Assembly (NCBI GenBank): GCA_030263715.1
Contig: SZPM01000022.1
Coordinates: 1 to 36,243 of the forward strand
Direction: 5' to 3'
DNA: 36,243 bases
DNA from: ATM1 sp003577165
GTDB taxonomy: Bacteria > Armatimonadota > Fimbriimonadia > Fimbriimonadales > ATM1
Under the pieces are notes generated by a model that saw nothing but the letters and a program-made list of their open reading frames with translations, had not been told where the DNA came from and did no database searches. Each line of letters starts with the position of its first letter. The stretch's first letter is position 1. The position numbers were made by a program, and so were the translations under genes. This document shows, one piece after another, positions 24,076 through 32,115 of this stretch.

Positions 24076-25005
24076 ATGTCTCGTGAACGCTCCGAATCGG
24101 GGATCGCCATCGCCGTGATGGGCCCCACTGCTTCGGGAAAGTCCGAACTCGCCGAGGCGATCGCCGAACGACTCGACGCTCGGTTGGTCAGCGCAGACGC
24201 CTTTCAGGTGTATCGCGGACTCGACATCGGAACGAATAAGCCCCTGCGGACGGATCGCTACGCGATGATCGACGTCGCGGATCCTTCGGAAACCTACACA
24301 GTCGGCAGATACGTATCGGAGGCCCGGCCTATTTGCGCGCGAACGACGGACCTCGGAACCAACGTGGTCATCGTCGGGGGAACCGGCCTCTATGTGCGTC
24401 GTCTTCTCGACGACTCATCCGCACTGTCTTTGCCACCACCCGCTGGCCTTAGGGAGAGGCTCAGGAAGACGCTCGAAGACTCCGGCGTGGAGGGGCTGCT
24501 GGCTGAAGCCAAACTTAACCGTGAGGACCTGAACGCTCAGTCTCTGATGAACCCCGTGCATCTCGTGCGAGCGGCGGAACGCGCGATCGTCGGTCGAGCC
24601 GAGCCACCCGTCCTCTGGTCGGCCCGACGCTACAAGGTCGCGATTTTGAGGCCAAGGGCTGAGATCGTAACCAGGATCGAGAAGCGTCTGTCTCAAATGC
24701 TGCAAAATGGATGGCTGGACGAAGTCCGAGAACTTCTGAGCAGATGGCCGCGCGAATCTCCGGCGTTTCGAGCGATCGGTTACCGAGAGTTGATTGATGT
24801 CGTGGAGAGCAGGACAGATCTGACAGAGGCTGTGTCGAGGATTGCCGTCCGGACGCGGCAATACGCGAAGCGACAGATGACATGGTTGAGGGCCGAACCA
24901 GACGTGCTCTGGTTCCCGGCAAACGGAGGGGTCGAAGAGATTGCCGGGAGGGTTCTCGACGAAATTGACAAGTTGGGGGGAGGACAGAATGGCGAAAGCA
25001 ATTAA
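24076..25005 (+). CDS. miaA: tRNA dimethylallyltransferase
   Basis: Adds the dimethylallyl group to A37 of tRNAs that read UNN codons. It has the P-loop GPTASGKS (16-23), SADAFQVYRGLDIGTNKP (where most homologues have Ser rather than Ala after the Asp), VGGTGLYVRRLLD, AFRAIGYRELIDVV and TRQYAKRQMTWLR. The frame is open 44 codons upstream but that part lies in the kinase gene. ATG at 24076 gives 309 residues, normal for MiaA. There is no obvious ribosome site; the 31-base gap to the divergent kinase leaves little space for promoters. The 3' end overlaps hfq by 17 bases, the common miaA-hfq arrangement. Confidence 0.95.
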   Translation: MSRERSESGIAIAVMGPTASGKSELAEAIAERLDARLVSADAFQVYRGLDIGTNKPLRTDRYAMIDVADPSETYTVGRYVSEARPICARTTDLGTNVVIVGGTGLYVRRLLDDSSALSLPPPAGLRERLRKTLEDSGVEGLLAEAKLNREDLNAQSLMNPVHLVRAAERAIVGRAEPPVLWSARRYKVAILRPRAEIVTRIEKRLSQMLQNGWLDEVRELLSRWPRESPAFRAIGYRELIDVVESRTDLTEAVSRIAVRTRQYAKRQMTWLRAEPDVLWFPANGGVEEIAGRVLDEIDKLGGGQNGESN

Positions 25006-25255
25006 CCTGCAGGAAATGTTCTTGAATCAAGTGAGAAAGGAGGCCATCTCGGTCACGGTGTACCTGTCCGGCGGTGTCCAGTTGCGCGGTCTCGTGAAGG
25101 GATTCGACGCGTTTACAATTCTCCTCGAGGCGCCGGGAAAACCGACCGAACTGGTCTACAAGCACGCCGTGACCGCGATCATTCCATCACGGCAGATTCC
25201 AGGCTACAAGCCACCCGTCGCGGCACGCGCCGACTTCGACTCCGACGACGCATGA
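24989..25255 (+). CDS. hfq: RNA chaperone Hfq
   Basis: Hexameric Sm-like protein that pairs small RNAs with mRNAs. It is 88 residues long. Both Sm motifs are clear: LQEMFLNQVRKEAISVTVYLSGGVQLRGLVKGFDAFTILLE, then YKHAVTAIIPSR, which carries the Lys-His pair of the proximal RNA site. The C-terminal tail is short and acidic (DFDSDDA). The start is ATG at 24989 with a strong GGGGGGAGGA site that lies inside miaA; a frame open further upstream is discounted. The stop overlaps the dapF ATG (ATGA), so miaA, hfq and dapF form one transcript. Its presence implies that sRNA regulation operates in this organism. Confidence 0.95.
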   Translation: MAKAINLQEMFLNQVRKEAISVTVYLSGGVQLRGLVKGFDAFTILLEAPGKPTELVYKHAVTAIIPSRQIPGYKPPVAARADFDSDDA

Positions 25256-26103
25256 AGACCCTGCCATTCATCAAAATGCACGGCATCGGCAACGACTTCA
25301 TCGTTGTCGACGCAACTGACGGCAGCATCAACGCCGACCGCGCGCCGGAATTATCGCGAGCGATCAACGACCGCAAGCACGGAGTGGGGGGGGACGGGCT
25401 CATCCTCGTGATGAAGGGCGATCGCGCCCCGTTTCGGATGCGGATGTTCAACCCCGATGGATCGGAAGCGGAGATGTGCGGCAACGGCATCCGATGCGTT
25501 GCCAAATATGTCCGCGAGCGCGGGCTGACCACGCTCGATCCCATACCTATCGAGACCGGCGCAGGACTCCTTGAATTGGAGACGAAGGGGACCTCCGAGG
25601 AAGTCGTAAACGTGCGAGTCAATATGGGTGTCGCCCGACTTCTGCGAGGCGAGATCCCAATGACCGGCGATCCAACTGCGCAAGCAAGCGAATTCGAACT
25701 CGAAGTTCCAGGAGCCCGCCTGGTCGGCACGGCCGTCTCGATGGGCAATCCGCACGTCGTGGTTTTCGTCGAAGCCGTCGAAGCGGTTCCCCTTGAAACG
25801 TGGGGCACAGCCGTTGAAAGCGATCCCCTGTTCCCACAGAGAACGAACGTCCACTTCGTACAGGTGCTCGGGCGATCCGAAATCCGAATGCGAACTTGGG
25901 AGCGAGGCGCGGGGGCAACACTTGCGTGCGGGACAGGAGCATGCGCATCCGTCGTCGCGTCTTACGTCACGGGTCGAACCGAAAGATGTGCGTTGGCGCA
26001 CCTACCGGGCGGCGATCTGGAGATCGAATACGCAGAAGACGGGACTGTCTACATGACGGGTCCCGCGGAGTCCGTTTTCGAGGGACGCTGGCCGCTGAGT
26101 TAG
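25252..26103 (+). CDS. dapF: Diaminopimelate epimerase
   Basis: PLP-independent racemase-type enzyme converting LL- to meso-diaminopimelate for lysine and peptidoglycan synthesis. The two catalytic cysteines are Cys76 (in AEMCGNGIRC) and Cys226 (in LACGTGACAS). Also present are KMHGIGNDF at the N-terminus, MFNPDGS, MGNPHVV and WERGAGAT. It has 283 residues, normal for the family. ATG overlaps the hfq stop (ATGA) and is read from the same transcript. The stop TAG overlaps the convergent PilZ-gene stop by 4 bases, within the loop of a short hairpin (GCCGC/GCGGC, 26091-26108). This suggests meso-DAP in the cell wall. Confidence 0.96.
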   Translation: MKTLPFIKMHGIGNDFIVVDATDGSINADRAPELSRAINDRKHGVGGDGLILVMKGDRAPFRMRMFNPDGSEAEMCGNGIRCVAKYVRERGLTTLDPIPIETGAGLLELETKGTSEEVVNVRVNMGVARLLRGEIPMTGDPTAQASEFELEVPGARLVGTAVSMGNPHVVVFVEAVEAVPLETWGTAVESDPLFPQRTNVHFVQVLGRSEIRMRTWERGAGATLACGTGACASVVASYVTGRTERCALAHLPGGDLEIEYAEDGTVYMTGPAESVFEGRWPLS

Positions 26104-26705
26104 GCGGCGCTGATCATCCTGCGTCGAATGAAGTTCGCAAGCCGATGCTTCGAGTTCGACGAGAAGTCGAAAAACTCGATCCCTGCAACGTTCGGTTCCT
26201 CGCATCGCGCAACGATCCCAAGCACCTGAATCGGGCTCTCATCCTCGGCCAGATGCATCTCGATGCTGACGAGGGTTCCTCGTTCGAACTTGCAGTCGCT
26301 CGCGACGGCACAGCCGACCTCGCTCAGGTCCTGAATGGTGCCCGCGAAGCGAAGCAGCTCTACCTGCCCGCCGGATTCGCCGACGACGGTCGCGGTCGCG
26401 GGAAGGCTGACGGGAACTCTCGGTGACCTTCGCCGGTCGACTTCCACCCATTCCCCCATCTCGAGTTCGGCCACGGTGCTCAGGCCGTACCGGGTGAGGT
26501 TCCTCACCACCGCCTCGGCATGGAACATCGTGGTGGGCTCCTTGTGAATCAGGGTGACCTTGGTACCCACGCCCAGCGCCCCCTTCCAGTTGTCGGTCGG
26601 AGCCGAAACCGTGAGCGGAGGATTCGATTCGACGTGGACTTCACCGGCCTGCGCCTGGCCGATCAAGGACGTGACGAGAATGACGTTGTCTCCAGGATGA
26701 ATCAT
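26100..26705 (-). CDS. PilZ-domain protein with N-terminal YcgR-like domain
   Basis: Cyclic-di-GMP receptor of 201 residues. The first ~88 residues form a beta-rich domain of the YcgR-N type (GDNVILVTSLIG, GTKVTLIHKE, FHAEAVVRNL). The PilZ domain follows with both c-di-GMP motifs intact: RRSPR (Arg92, Arg96) and DLSEVG (Asp126, Ser128, Gly131). Soluble. By family, such proteins control motility, type IV pili or surface polysaccharide, often by contacting a flagellar or secretion partner; the partner here is unknown. It lies 34 bases after murJ on the same strand. No clear ribosome site precedes the ATG. Its stop TAA overlaps the dapF stop. Confidence 0.87.
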   Translation of the reverse strand: MIHPGDNVILVTSLIGQAQAGEVHVESNPPLTVSAPTDNWKGALGVGTKVTLIHKEPTTMFHAEAVVRNLTRYGLSTVAELEMGEWVEVDRRRSPRVPVSLPATATVVGESGGQVELLRFAGTIQDLSEVGCAVASDCKFERGTLVSIEMHLAEDESPIQVLGIVARCEEPNVAGIEFFDFSSNSKHRLANFIRRRMISAA

Positions 26706-26739
26706 AGTAGTTGCCCCGTCAAGAGGTGTTCTACTCGGG

Positions 26740-28338
26740 TTATCGGCTGGAATCGCCGCCGTTCTGAGGGCGATTCCGCCTCAAAACGGCCCGGAGGGCA
26801 TATTCAGCTTCCTCCAGCCGGAGCGCCTTCCCAACGAACAGGTACACCCACGCCGCCCCCAGGCCGAGAACCACGAGCCGGACTGCAGCCAGAAGGTTGC
26901 CCTTGACCCCCTCTGGGCTCGGAACGAGCGAGGCGAGGTACCAGACCGCAAGACCCGTCGCCAGTGCGGCGAGAGCGGACAAGAGGAGCATCCTCGCGAT
27001 CCTCGCTCCGTCAATCCGCCCGAGCCTCGCCCGCAAGCCCAGCAGGAGCAGCACCAGAAGGAGCACCGCGGACAGCGATACGGCGAGCGCCAGGCCCTTG
27101 TAGCCGAGCGCTGTGCCGCCAAGCGCCCAACAGAGGCCGACGAAAACGAAGGAGGTCAAAGTGCCGAGGAGGATCGGCGTCAGCGTGTCCTCCAGCGCGA
27201 AGAAAGAGCGCATCAGGACGGGATGCCCGCACCATGCGAACACGCCGATTGCGTACATTTGGAGGCCGCCTGTCACTAATTGAGTGTCCGACTCGTCGAA
27301 CTTGCCCCATTGATTCAGCACGCGAATCACGTCCTCGCTTAGAACGTAGAGGATCACCGAAACGAACACGCCAATGAACATCACCGTTCGTAGCGTTCGG
27401 CTCATCGCGCCGAGGAACAGTTCCGGCTTCTTCTGTACATGCAATGTGATCAGCGTCGGGAACACGGCGATGGCGAAAGCCTGACCGAACACGCCGAGCG
27501 GCGCCTGCATGATCCGGTTGCCGATTTCGAGCGCAGAGATGACGCCTTCCCCGTGGAATGAAGCAAACCACTTGTTGACGATGGGAAAGACGCCGGGAAG
27601 ACTGAGGCCGAACACAACTGGAACCATGAGCGCGAAAACCCTGCGCACGCTCGGATGACTTACATCGAGCGAGGGTCGGAACTTCGCGCCGAACCGCCTC
27701 ATGGCCAGGATGGGAATCAAAAGGTTTCCGAGAAGCGCTCCGACGAGCGCGCCCCAAGTCGGGCCAAAGATCGGAATCGGAAGCACGGGAGCGAGGAACG
27801 CGGCCCCAAAGATGATCCCGAGGTTGTAGATGTTGGGACTCATCGCGGGAACTGCGAAGTGGCCCCTCGCGTTCATCGTCGCGAACATCATCGCGCCGAT
27901 GAGGAATCCAAGTTGGCTCGGAAGCAGAATGCGCGCCATGTCAGCCGCAAGCGGCTGCACGGATTCCGGAAGCCCCGGCGTTAGGAGGTTAATCAGCGGC
28001 AGAGCAAAGATCTCGGCAACGACGATGAACGCGACGATCGCAATGCCCATCACGGTCACGATCGTGCTGAACACCTTCCACGCATCTTCGTGCTCGCCCT
28101 GCGACCAGTGCCGGGTGAATACGGGAATGAAGGCAGAACTGAGAGCTCCCCCGGCGACCAAGTAGAACAGGAGGTCCGGGATGGTGAACGCGGCTTGGTA
28201 GGCATCCCGGACGCTGTCGATTCCGAAACTCGCGGAGATGATCGCGTCGCGAACGAGCCCAAGCGCTCGGCTCAGAAGGAGCGCGGCCGCCATCAAGCCG
28301 CTTGCGCCGGCCACTGACATCGGCTTCGGCGCTGCCAC
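26740..28338 (-). CDS. murJ: Lipid II flippase MurJ
   Basis: MOP-superfamily integral membrane protein that moves lipid II across the inner membrane for peptidoglycan synthesis. It has 532 residues with about 14 hydrophobic helices. The opening segment (SRALGLVRDAIISASFG, AYQAAFTIPDLLFYLVAGGALSSAFIPVFT) and the central FPTLITLHVQ are diagnostic of MurJ/MviN. The start is probably GTG at 28338; ATG six codons later (28320) is also possible, and no good ribosome site distinguishes them. It lies downstream of trxA by 31 bases and upstream of the PilZ gene. The C-terminal tail is hydrophilic. Confidence 0.93.
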   Translation of the reverse strand: MAAPKPMSVAGASGLMAAALLLSRALGLVRDAIISASFGIDSVRDAYQAAFTIPDLLFYLVAGGALSSAFIPVFTRHWSQGEHEDAWKVFSTIVTVMGIAIVAFIVVAEIFALPLINLLTPGLPESVQPLAADMARILLPSQLGFLIGAMMFATMNARGHFAVPAMSPNIYNLGIIFGAAFLAPVLPIPIFGPTWGALVGALLGNLLIPILAMRRFGAKFRPSLDVSHPSVRRVFALMVPVVFGLSLPGVFPIVNKWFASFHGEGVISALEIGNRIMQAPLGVFGQAFAIAVFPTLITLHVQKKPELFLGAMSRTLRTVMFIGVFVSVILYVLSEDVIRVLNQWGKFDESDTQLVTGGLQMYAIGVFAWCGHPVLMRSFFALEDTLTPILLGTLTSFVFVGLCWALGGTALGYKGLALAVSLSAVLLLVLLLLGLRARLGRIDGARIARMLLLSALAALATGLAVWYLASLVPSPEGVKGNLLAAVRLVVLGLGAAWVYLFVGKALRLEEAEYALRAVLRRNRPQNGGDSSR

Positions 28339-28369
28339 GGGTGTTAGGGGTTAGCCGGAGGCGGCGACG

Positions 28370-28696
28370 TTAGGCGAGAACTCTCTCGAGGGCCTGCCGA
28401 ATTTCGTCCTTGCTGCGGCCGCCCACCATCTGCGACACCAGTTCACCGTTCTTGAAGATGAGCAGGGTGGGGATGCTCAGGATGCCGAACCGAAGAGTCA
28501 AGTCCGACTCCTCGTCGACATCGACCTTGTAGACGTCGACCTTGCCGGCGAACTCCTGCGCGATGGCCTCGACGTGCGGGGCGATCTGCTTGCAGGGCCC
28601 ACACCAGGGAGCCCAGAAGTCAATGAGCACGGGTCGCCCGGCGCGGAGCACCTTTTCGTCGAAATCCGCCCCTTTCAGGGCCAAAGCCGTCGTCAT
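28370..28696 (-). CDS. trxA: Thioredoxin
   Basis: Small cytosolic disulfide reductant with the WCGPC active site (Cys32, Cys35), FWAPWCGPCKQIAPH, VDVDEESDL, the cis-proline in SIPTLLIF and GGRSKDEI. ATG at 28696 gives 108 residues and the same active-site numbering as E. coli TrxA. A GGAGG site sits 11 bases upstream; the ATG at 28714 lies just ahead of that site and is less likely. It is probably reduced by TrxB (14833-15786). It is the first gene of a leftward trxA-murJ-pilZ group. Confidence 0.95.
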   Translation of the reverse strand: MTTALALKGADFDEKVLRAGRPVLIDFWAPWCGPCKQIAPHVEAIAQEFAGKVDVYKVDVDEESDLTLRFGILSIPTLLIFKNGELVSQMVGGRSKDEIRQALERVLA

Positions 28697-28862
28697 GGGA
28701 TTGGTTGCCTCCATAATGTTTCTTTGCAGCCGAGATTACCCCAGGGGGGCCCGAATTACAGGCCAGGCTGGGACCTTGGCCGGTAACATTCCGGCCCTGA
28801 TTGCGTCAAAATAGCGAAGGTCGGCTCCGGCCGACCGCAGCACCAAGGAGGACCCGAGTAGC
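28697..28862. promoter_or_regulatory. Divergent trxA / Gly-rich-protein intergenic region with leader hairpin
   Basis: The 166 bases between divergent starts must hold both promoters; no convincing -35/-10 pair is visible. A strong hairpin GGTCGGC/GCCGACC with a TCCG loop (28819-28836) sits in the leader of the rightward gene, just before its AAGGAGG site, and could influence translation or stability. A weaker GGCCA/TGGCC stem lies further left (near 28762-28783). Confidence 0.4.
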
Positions 28863-29606
28863 GTGAAGATCATTCTGCGTTCCACGATCGCCGCGGCAGC
28901 GGTAGGAGTATTGGCGGTTGGCCCGATCGGCCAGACCCCGAAGGCCGAGAACGGCCTGCTCGGCATCAAGCTTTATGACACCGGCGTCGACGTCGTCAAG
29001 AAGTTCGGCTCGCCGACGGACATCCAGCCTGTGACCTTTGGCACCACGGCAACCGGCGGTGGTGGCACTGGCGCTCCGGCGGGTGGACCTGGGACCGGCG
29101 GCTTTGCCGGCGCGCCGGGTGGAGGCGTTGGCGGCGGCTCCGTCGACTTCATCGCGCCCCCGATGGGACAGGATCCCGGGCGGATCAATCGGCCGACCCC
29201 GGCTGCGGGCGGAGGCCCGAGCGACACGGGAGGCGGCTCGAGCGGCGGCGGCTCCGGCAGCGGCGGAACTCAGGGCACCCAGAAGATCGAACTCGTCCGA
29301 TGGATTTACAGCCGAGGCGCAGGAAGCAGCATCAATTTCGTGTTGAACAAGTTCAACAAGGTCGTCCAAATCGAGGCTCTCGGCTTGTACAACCGGTCTG
29401 CCCGAACCACCCAAGGCATCACCCTCGGCAGCACGATGGCAGACGTCATCAAGAAGTATCAGAACCCTGATGGGTACGACATCTCCGGCGACTACTACAT
29501 GGTCCGCTTCCTCCGACATTGGAAGGTCGCGTTCCGATTCGCCCGCGAGACGGCGAAGAGCCCGTATCGCGTAACCGGGATCGTCGTTTCCGCAGGCAAA
29601 GCATAA
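28863..29606 (+). CDS. Secreted protein with two related half-domains split by a Gly-rich linker
   Basis: 247 residues, unrecognised family. The N-terminal hydrophobic stretch (STIAAAAVGVLAVGPIG) reads as a signal peptide. GIKLYDTGVDVVKKFGSP (34-51) is closely mirrored by GITLGSTMADVIKKYQNP (~182-199), each followed by strand-rich sequence (INFVLNKFNKVVQIEALG and VAFRFARETAKSPYRVTG), so the protein looks like an internal duplication. The first copy is interrupted by ~80 residues of Gly/Ser/Pro-rich linker (~62-143), probably disordered. The motif resembles small SmpA/BamE-like domains, but I do not claim membership. The start is GTG at 28863 with AAGGAGG 11 bases upstream. It lies 16 bases before dnaG and may be co-transcribed. 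Confidence 0.55.
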   Translation: MKIILRSTIAAAAVGVLAVGPIGQTPKAENGLLGIKLYDTGVDVVKKFGSPTDIQPVTFGTTATGGGGTGAPAGGPGTGGFAGAPGGGVGGGSVDFIAPPMGQDPGRINRPTPAAGGGPSDTGGGSSGGGSGSGGTQGTQKIELVRWIYSRGAGSSINFVLNKFNKVVQIEALGLYNRSARTTQGITLGSTMADVIKKYQNPDGYDISGDYYMVRFLRHWKVAFRFARETAKSPYRVTGIVVSAGKA

Positions 29607-29622
29607 GCCCCGATAGGCATGA

Positions 29623-31347
29623 ATGCCGGACGAACTCGACGCCATACGCTCTCGGGTTGACATTGTTGAACTCATAAGCGAGCGCGTCCGGCTGAGCCGG
29701 TCGGGACAGAATTGGAAGGGTCTTTGTCCGTTCCACACGGAAAAGACCCCTTCGTTCTTTGTGAGCCCCTCTCGACAACGCTATCACTGCTTCGGCTGCC
29801 AGGCAAAGGGGGACATCTTCAACTGGGTGATGGCGTTGGAAAACACGGACTTCCGCGGCGCGCTCGAGAAGTTGGCCGCACGTGCCGGCGTCGAACTCGG
29901 AAGCACGGCTCCGCAAGCCAAAGGGGACGCCGAACGGCTTATCCAGGTCAACGAAGAAGCCAGCCTGTTTTTCCGGTCGCAACTCGAAAGCGCCGCTCCT
30001 GCACGCCAATATCTCGAAAGGCGGGGAATTTCAGCGGACCAGATTTCCACTTGGGAAATCGGCTATGCGCCTGCCATCGGTGAAGCGCTGGTCGCGCACC
30101 TGCGCCGCAAGGGCATCCGGCTGTATGACGCAAACTCAGCAGGCCTCGTCAGCGGAGACGACCGAGCGGGATGGGTTGATTTCTTCATCGATCGCATCAC
30201 GTTTCCGATTCGCGACGAACGCGGGCGACTGGTTGCATTCGGTGGACGTTCACTCGGCTCGCAGGAGCCTAAATACAAGAACACGCGAGAGACGCAGCTG
30301 TTCAACAAGAGTGCGACGCTCTATGGCTTGCACCAATCGCTTAAAGCGCTTCGCGATCAGCGCAGGGTTCTGTTGGTCGAAGGCTATCTCGACGTAGTCG
30401 CCTGCCACAAAGCCGGCCTGGCGACGGCCGTGGCAACGCTCGGCACAGCGCTCGGGCAACGACACGCGACGCTGCTGCGCCGTTATGCCGACAGCGCAGT
30501 CATCGCGTATGACGGCGACACAGCGGGAAGAAGCGCGGCGACGCGTGCGGCGGAGGTGTTGGAGAACGCCGGCATCGCCTGCACGATCGCCGAATTCGAT
30601 CCCGAGGATGACCCTGCATCGTTCGTCCAGCGCGGTGATGCGGCGCGGCTCGTTCGTCATGTCGAAGATGCGATGAGCCCATTGCGATTTCAGATCAGAT
30701 CGAGGGTGGCATCCCTCCCATCCGGATCGTCCCCTCCCGACAGTTTTTGGCGCGGAGCCATCGAGCTCTTAGCCGTTGCTCAAGACCAAGTCGAAGCCGA
30801 CCGAATCCTCGATGAACTCGCAGGGCTTCATCCGAGAGGCACGCTGGACAAACAAGGCACAAAAAAACGGCTGGAAATCATGCTTGAGATTACGCGACGG
30901 AAGCTCACAAAAGGAGTTCGAAACGAGCGCAGCGAGGCAGAGGCACAGAAGTCGTTACAACCATCGTCGATCAATCTCCCAGCTCGTGATGAAAGGTCCA
31001 TCCTGCGAGGAGCATTGGATCCCGAGTGCAGGGCGAGAGCGTGGGAGCTCCTCAAGGAACCAGACCTTTTTGCATCCGAGGCTGGGCGTCGCATCAGGGA
31101 TGCGTTCCTGACGCAATGGCCGAACGCCCCCGAGGGGAGCCGTGACCAGATTCTTCGTCAGCTCGAGCCGGATGTGAGATTCGCCTTCGACACGATGGAA
31201 GCGGGCATCGTCGGCCCAGTCACCCAGGCGACACTCGAGTTAGCGGTGGAGCGCATCAGGGCCCAAAACGAGAAGAAGCGGCGCGACGATATCATCTATC
31301 GAAGACAGGTACTCAATGAACCACACGACAGCCGGGGCGGCGCATAA
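29623..31347 (+). CDS. dnaG: DNA primase
   Basis: Synthesises RNA primers at the replication fork with the replicative helicase. The 574-residue length is standard. The zinc finger is Cys35-x2-His38 and Cys56-x2-Cys59 (LCPFHTEKTPSFFV, YHCFGCQAKGDIFNW). The TOPRIM core has Glu253 in LLVEGYLDVV and Asp297, Asp299 in AYDGDTAGRSA; the RNA polymerase motif RITFPIRDERGRLVAFGGRSL is also present. The C-terminal region (~430-574) is the helicase-binding-type helical domain and is poorly conserved, as usual. ATG at 29623. There is no rpoD or rpsU neighbour, unlike the macromolecular synthesis operon of other bacteria. The 3' end overlaps the methyltransferase frame by 32 bases. Confidence 0.95.
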   Translation: MPDELDAIRSRVDIVELISERVRLSRSGQNWKGLCPFHTEKTPSFFVSPSRQRYHCFGCQAKGDIFNWVMALENTDFRGALEKLAARAGVELGSTAPQAKGDAERLIQVNEEASLFFRSQLESAAPARQYLERRGISADQISTWEIGYAPAIGEALVAHLRRKGIRLYDANSAGLVSGDDRAGWVDFFIDRITFPIRDERGRLVAFGGRSLGSQEPKYKNTRETQLFNKSATLYGLHQSLKALRDQRRVLLVEGYLDVVACHKAGLATAVATLGTALGQRHATLLRRYADSAVIAYDGDTAGRSAATRAAEVLENAGIACTIAEFDPEDDPASFVQRGDAARLVRHVEDAMSPLRFQIRSRVASLPSGSSPPDSFWRGAIELLAVAQDQVEADRILDELAGLHPRGTLDKQGTKKRLEIMLEITRRKLTKGVRNERSEAEAQKSLQPSSINLPARDERSILRGALDPECRARAWELLKEPDLFASEAGRRIRDAFLTQWPNAPEGSRDQILRQLEPDVRFAFDTMEAGIVGPVTQATLELAVERIRAQNEKKRRDDIIYRRQVLNEPHDSRGGA

Positions 31348-32110
31348 TAGGCCCGTGGAGCGCGCCGAAGACACTTGGGGAGGAGCCGCGGAAGCCTACT
31401 TGAAATCGAGCGTCCATGGTGACGAGGCAGCCCTCAGCAGGATCGTGGATTTGCTCAAGCCGTCCGGCGGCGCCTACCTCGATGTCGCGGCTGGAGCCGG
31501 CCACTGTTCTTACGCTATTGCCCCGTTCGTGGATGTGGTTGTGGCATGCGATTCCTCGCCCGGAATGCTCCGGCTCATACATCGCGAAGCGAGCAATCTC
31601 GGCCTGCATAACCTGATCACTACCCGAGGAACCGCGGATCGGATTCCGTTCCGATCGGGCGCTTTCGACGGCGTAGTGTGCAGAACTGCCGCGCACCACT
31701 TCACCGATGTGCAGCGATTCCTCGCCGAAGCCTTCCGCGTTCTCAAAGCCGGGCAGAAGGCACTGGTCATTGACAACGTTGGAAACGAAGATCCAGACAC
31801 GGATCGCCGCGTTCACGAGTTGGAGACTTTGCGAGACCCGACTCATGTGCGCTGCCACACAGCGAAAGAGTGGAAGAGGCTCGCTCGGCGCGCGGGATTT
31901 TGGATCGACTTCGAAGACGTCGTGTCCAAGCCGATCAACGCCGTGGAATGGCTGAACCGTTTAAATGTCGAGGAGCCCCGGCGCAGCGAAGCTCTGTTCA
32001 TGATCGAGGACGCATCCGGCTGGTTTCGCGAGCACCTGCGCCCGCACGGATCCGGCGACCTGCTCACATTTCATCTCAATGAGTTGACGCTGCTCCTCTC
32101 GAAGCCCTGA
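31316..32110 (+). CDS. Class I SAM-dependent methyltransferase
   Basis: Soluble Rossmann-fold methyltransferase of 264 residues. Motif I is LDVAAGAGHCSYAIAP (SAM glycine loop), motif II an acidic strand end VVACDSSPG, and motif IV DGVVCRTAAHHFTD, followed by FRVLKAGQKALVIDN. This is the UbiE/Methyltransf_11 type, acting on a small molecule or lipid rather than DNA, but the substrate cannot be read. Two starts are possible: ATG at 31316, which overlaps dnaG by 32 bases and has a weak AGG site, or GTG at 31355, just after the dnaG stop. The residues between them are not family-conserved, so the shorter form is plausible. The next gene starts 5 bases after the stop. Confidence 0.82.
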   Translation: MNHTTAGAAHNRPVERAEDTWGGAAEAYLKSSVHGDEAALSRIVDLLKPSGGAYLDVAAGAGHCSYAIAPFVDVVVACDSSPGMLRLIHREASNLGLHNLITTRGTADRIPFRSGAFDGVVCRTAAHHFTDVQRFLAEAFRVLKAGQKALVIDNVGNEDPDTDRRVHELETLRDPTHVRCHTAKEWKRLARRAGFWIDFEDVVSKPINAVEWLNRLNVEEPRRSEALFMIEDASGWFREHLRPHGSGDLLTFHLNELTLLLSKP

Positions 32111-32115
32111 GCACC

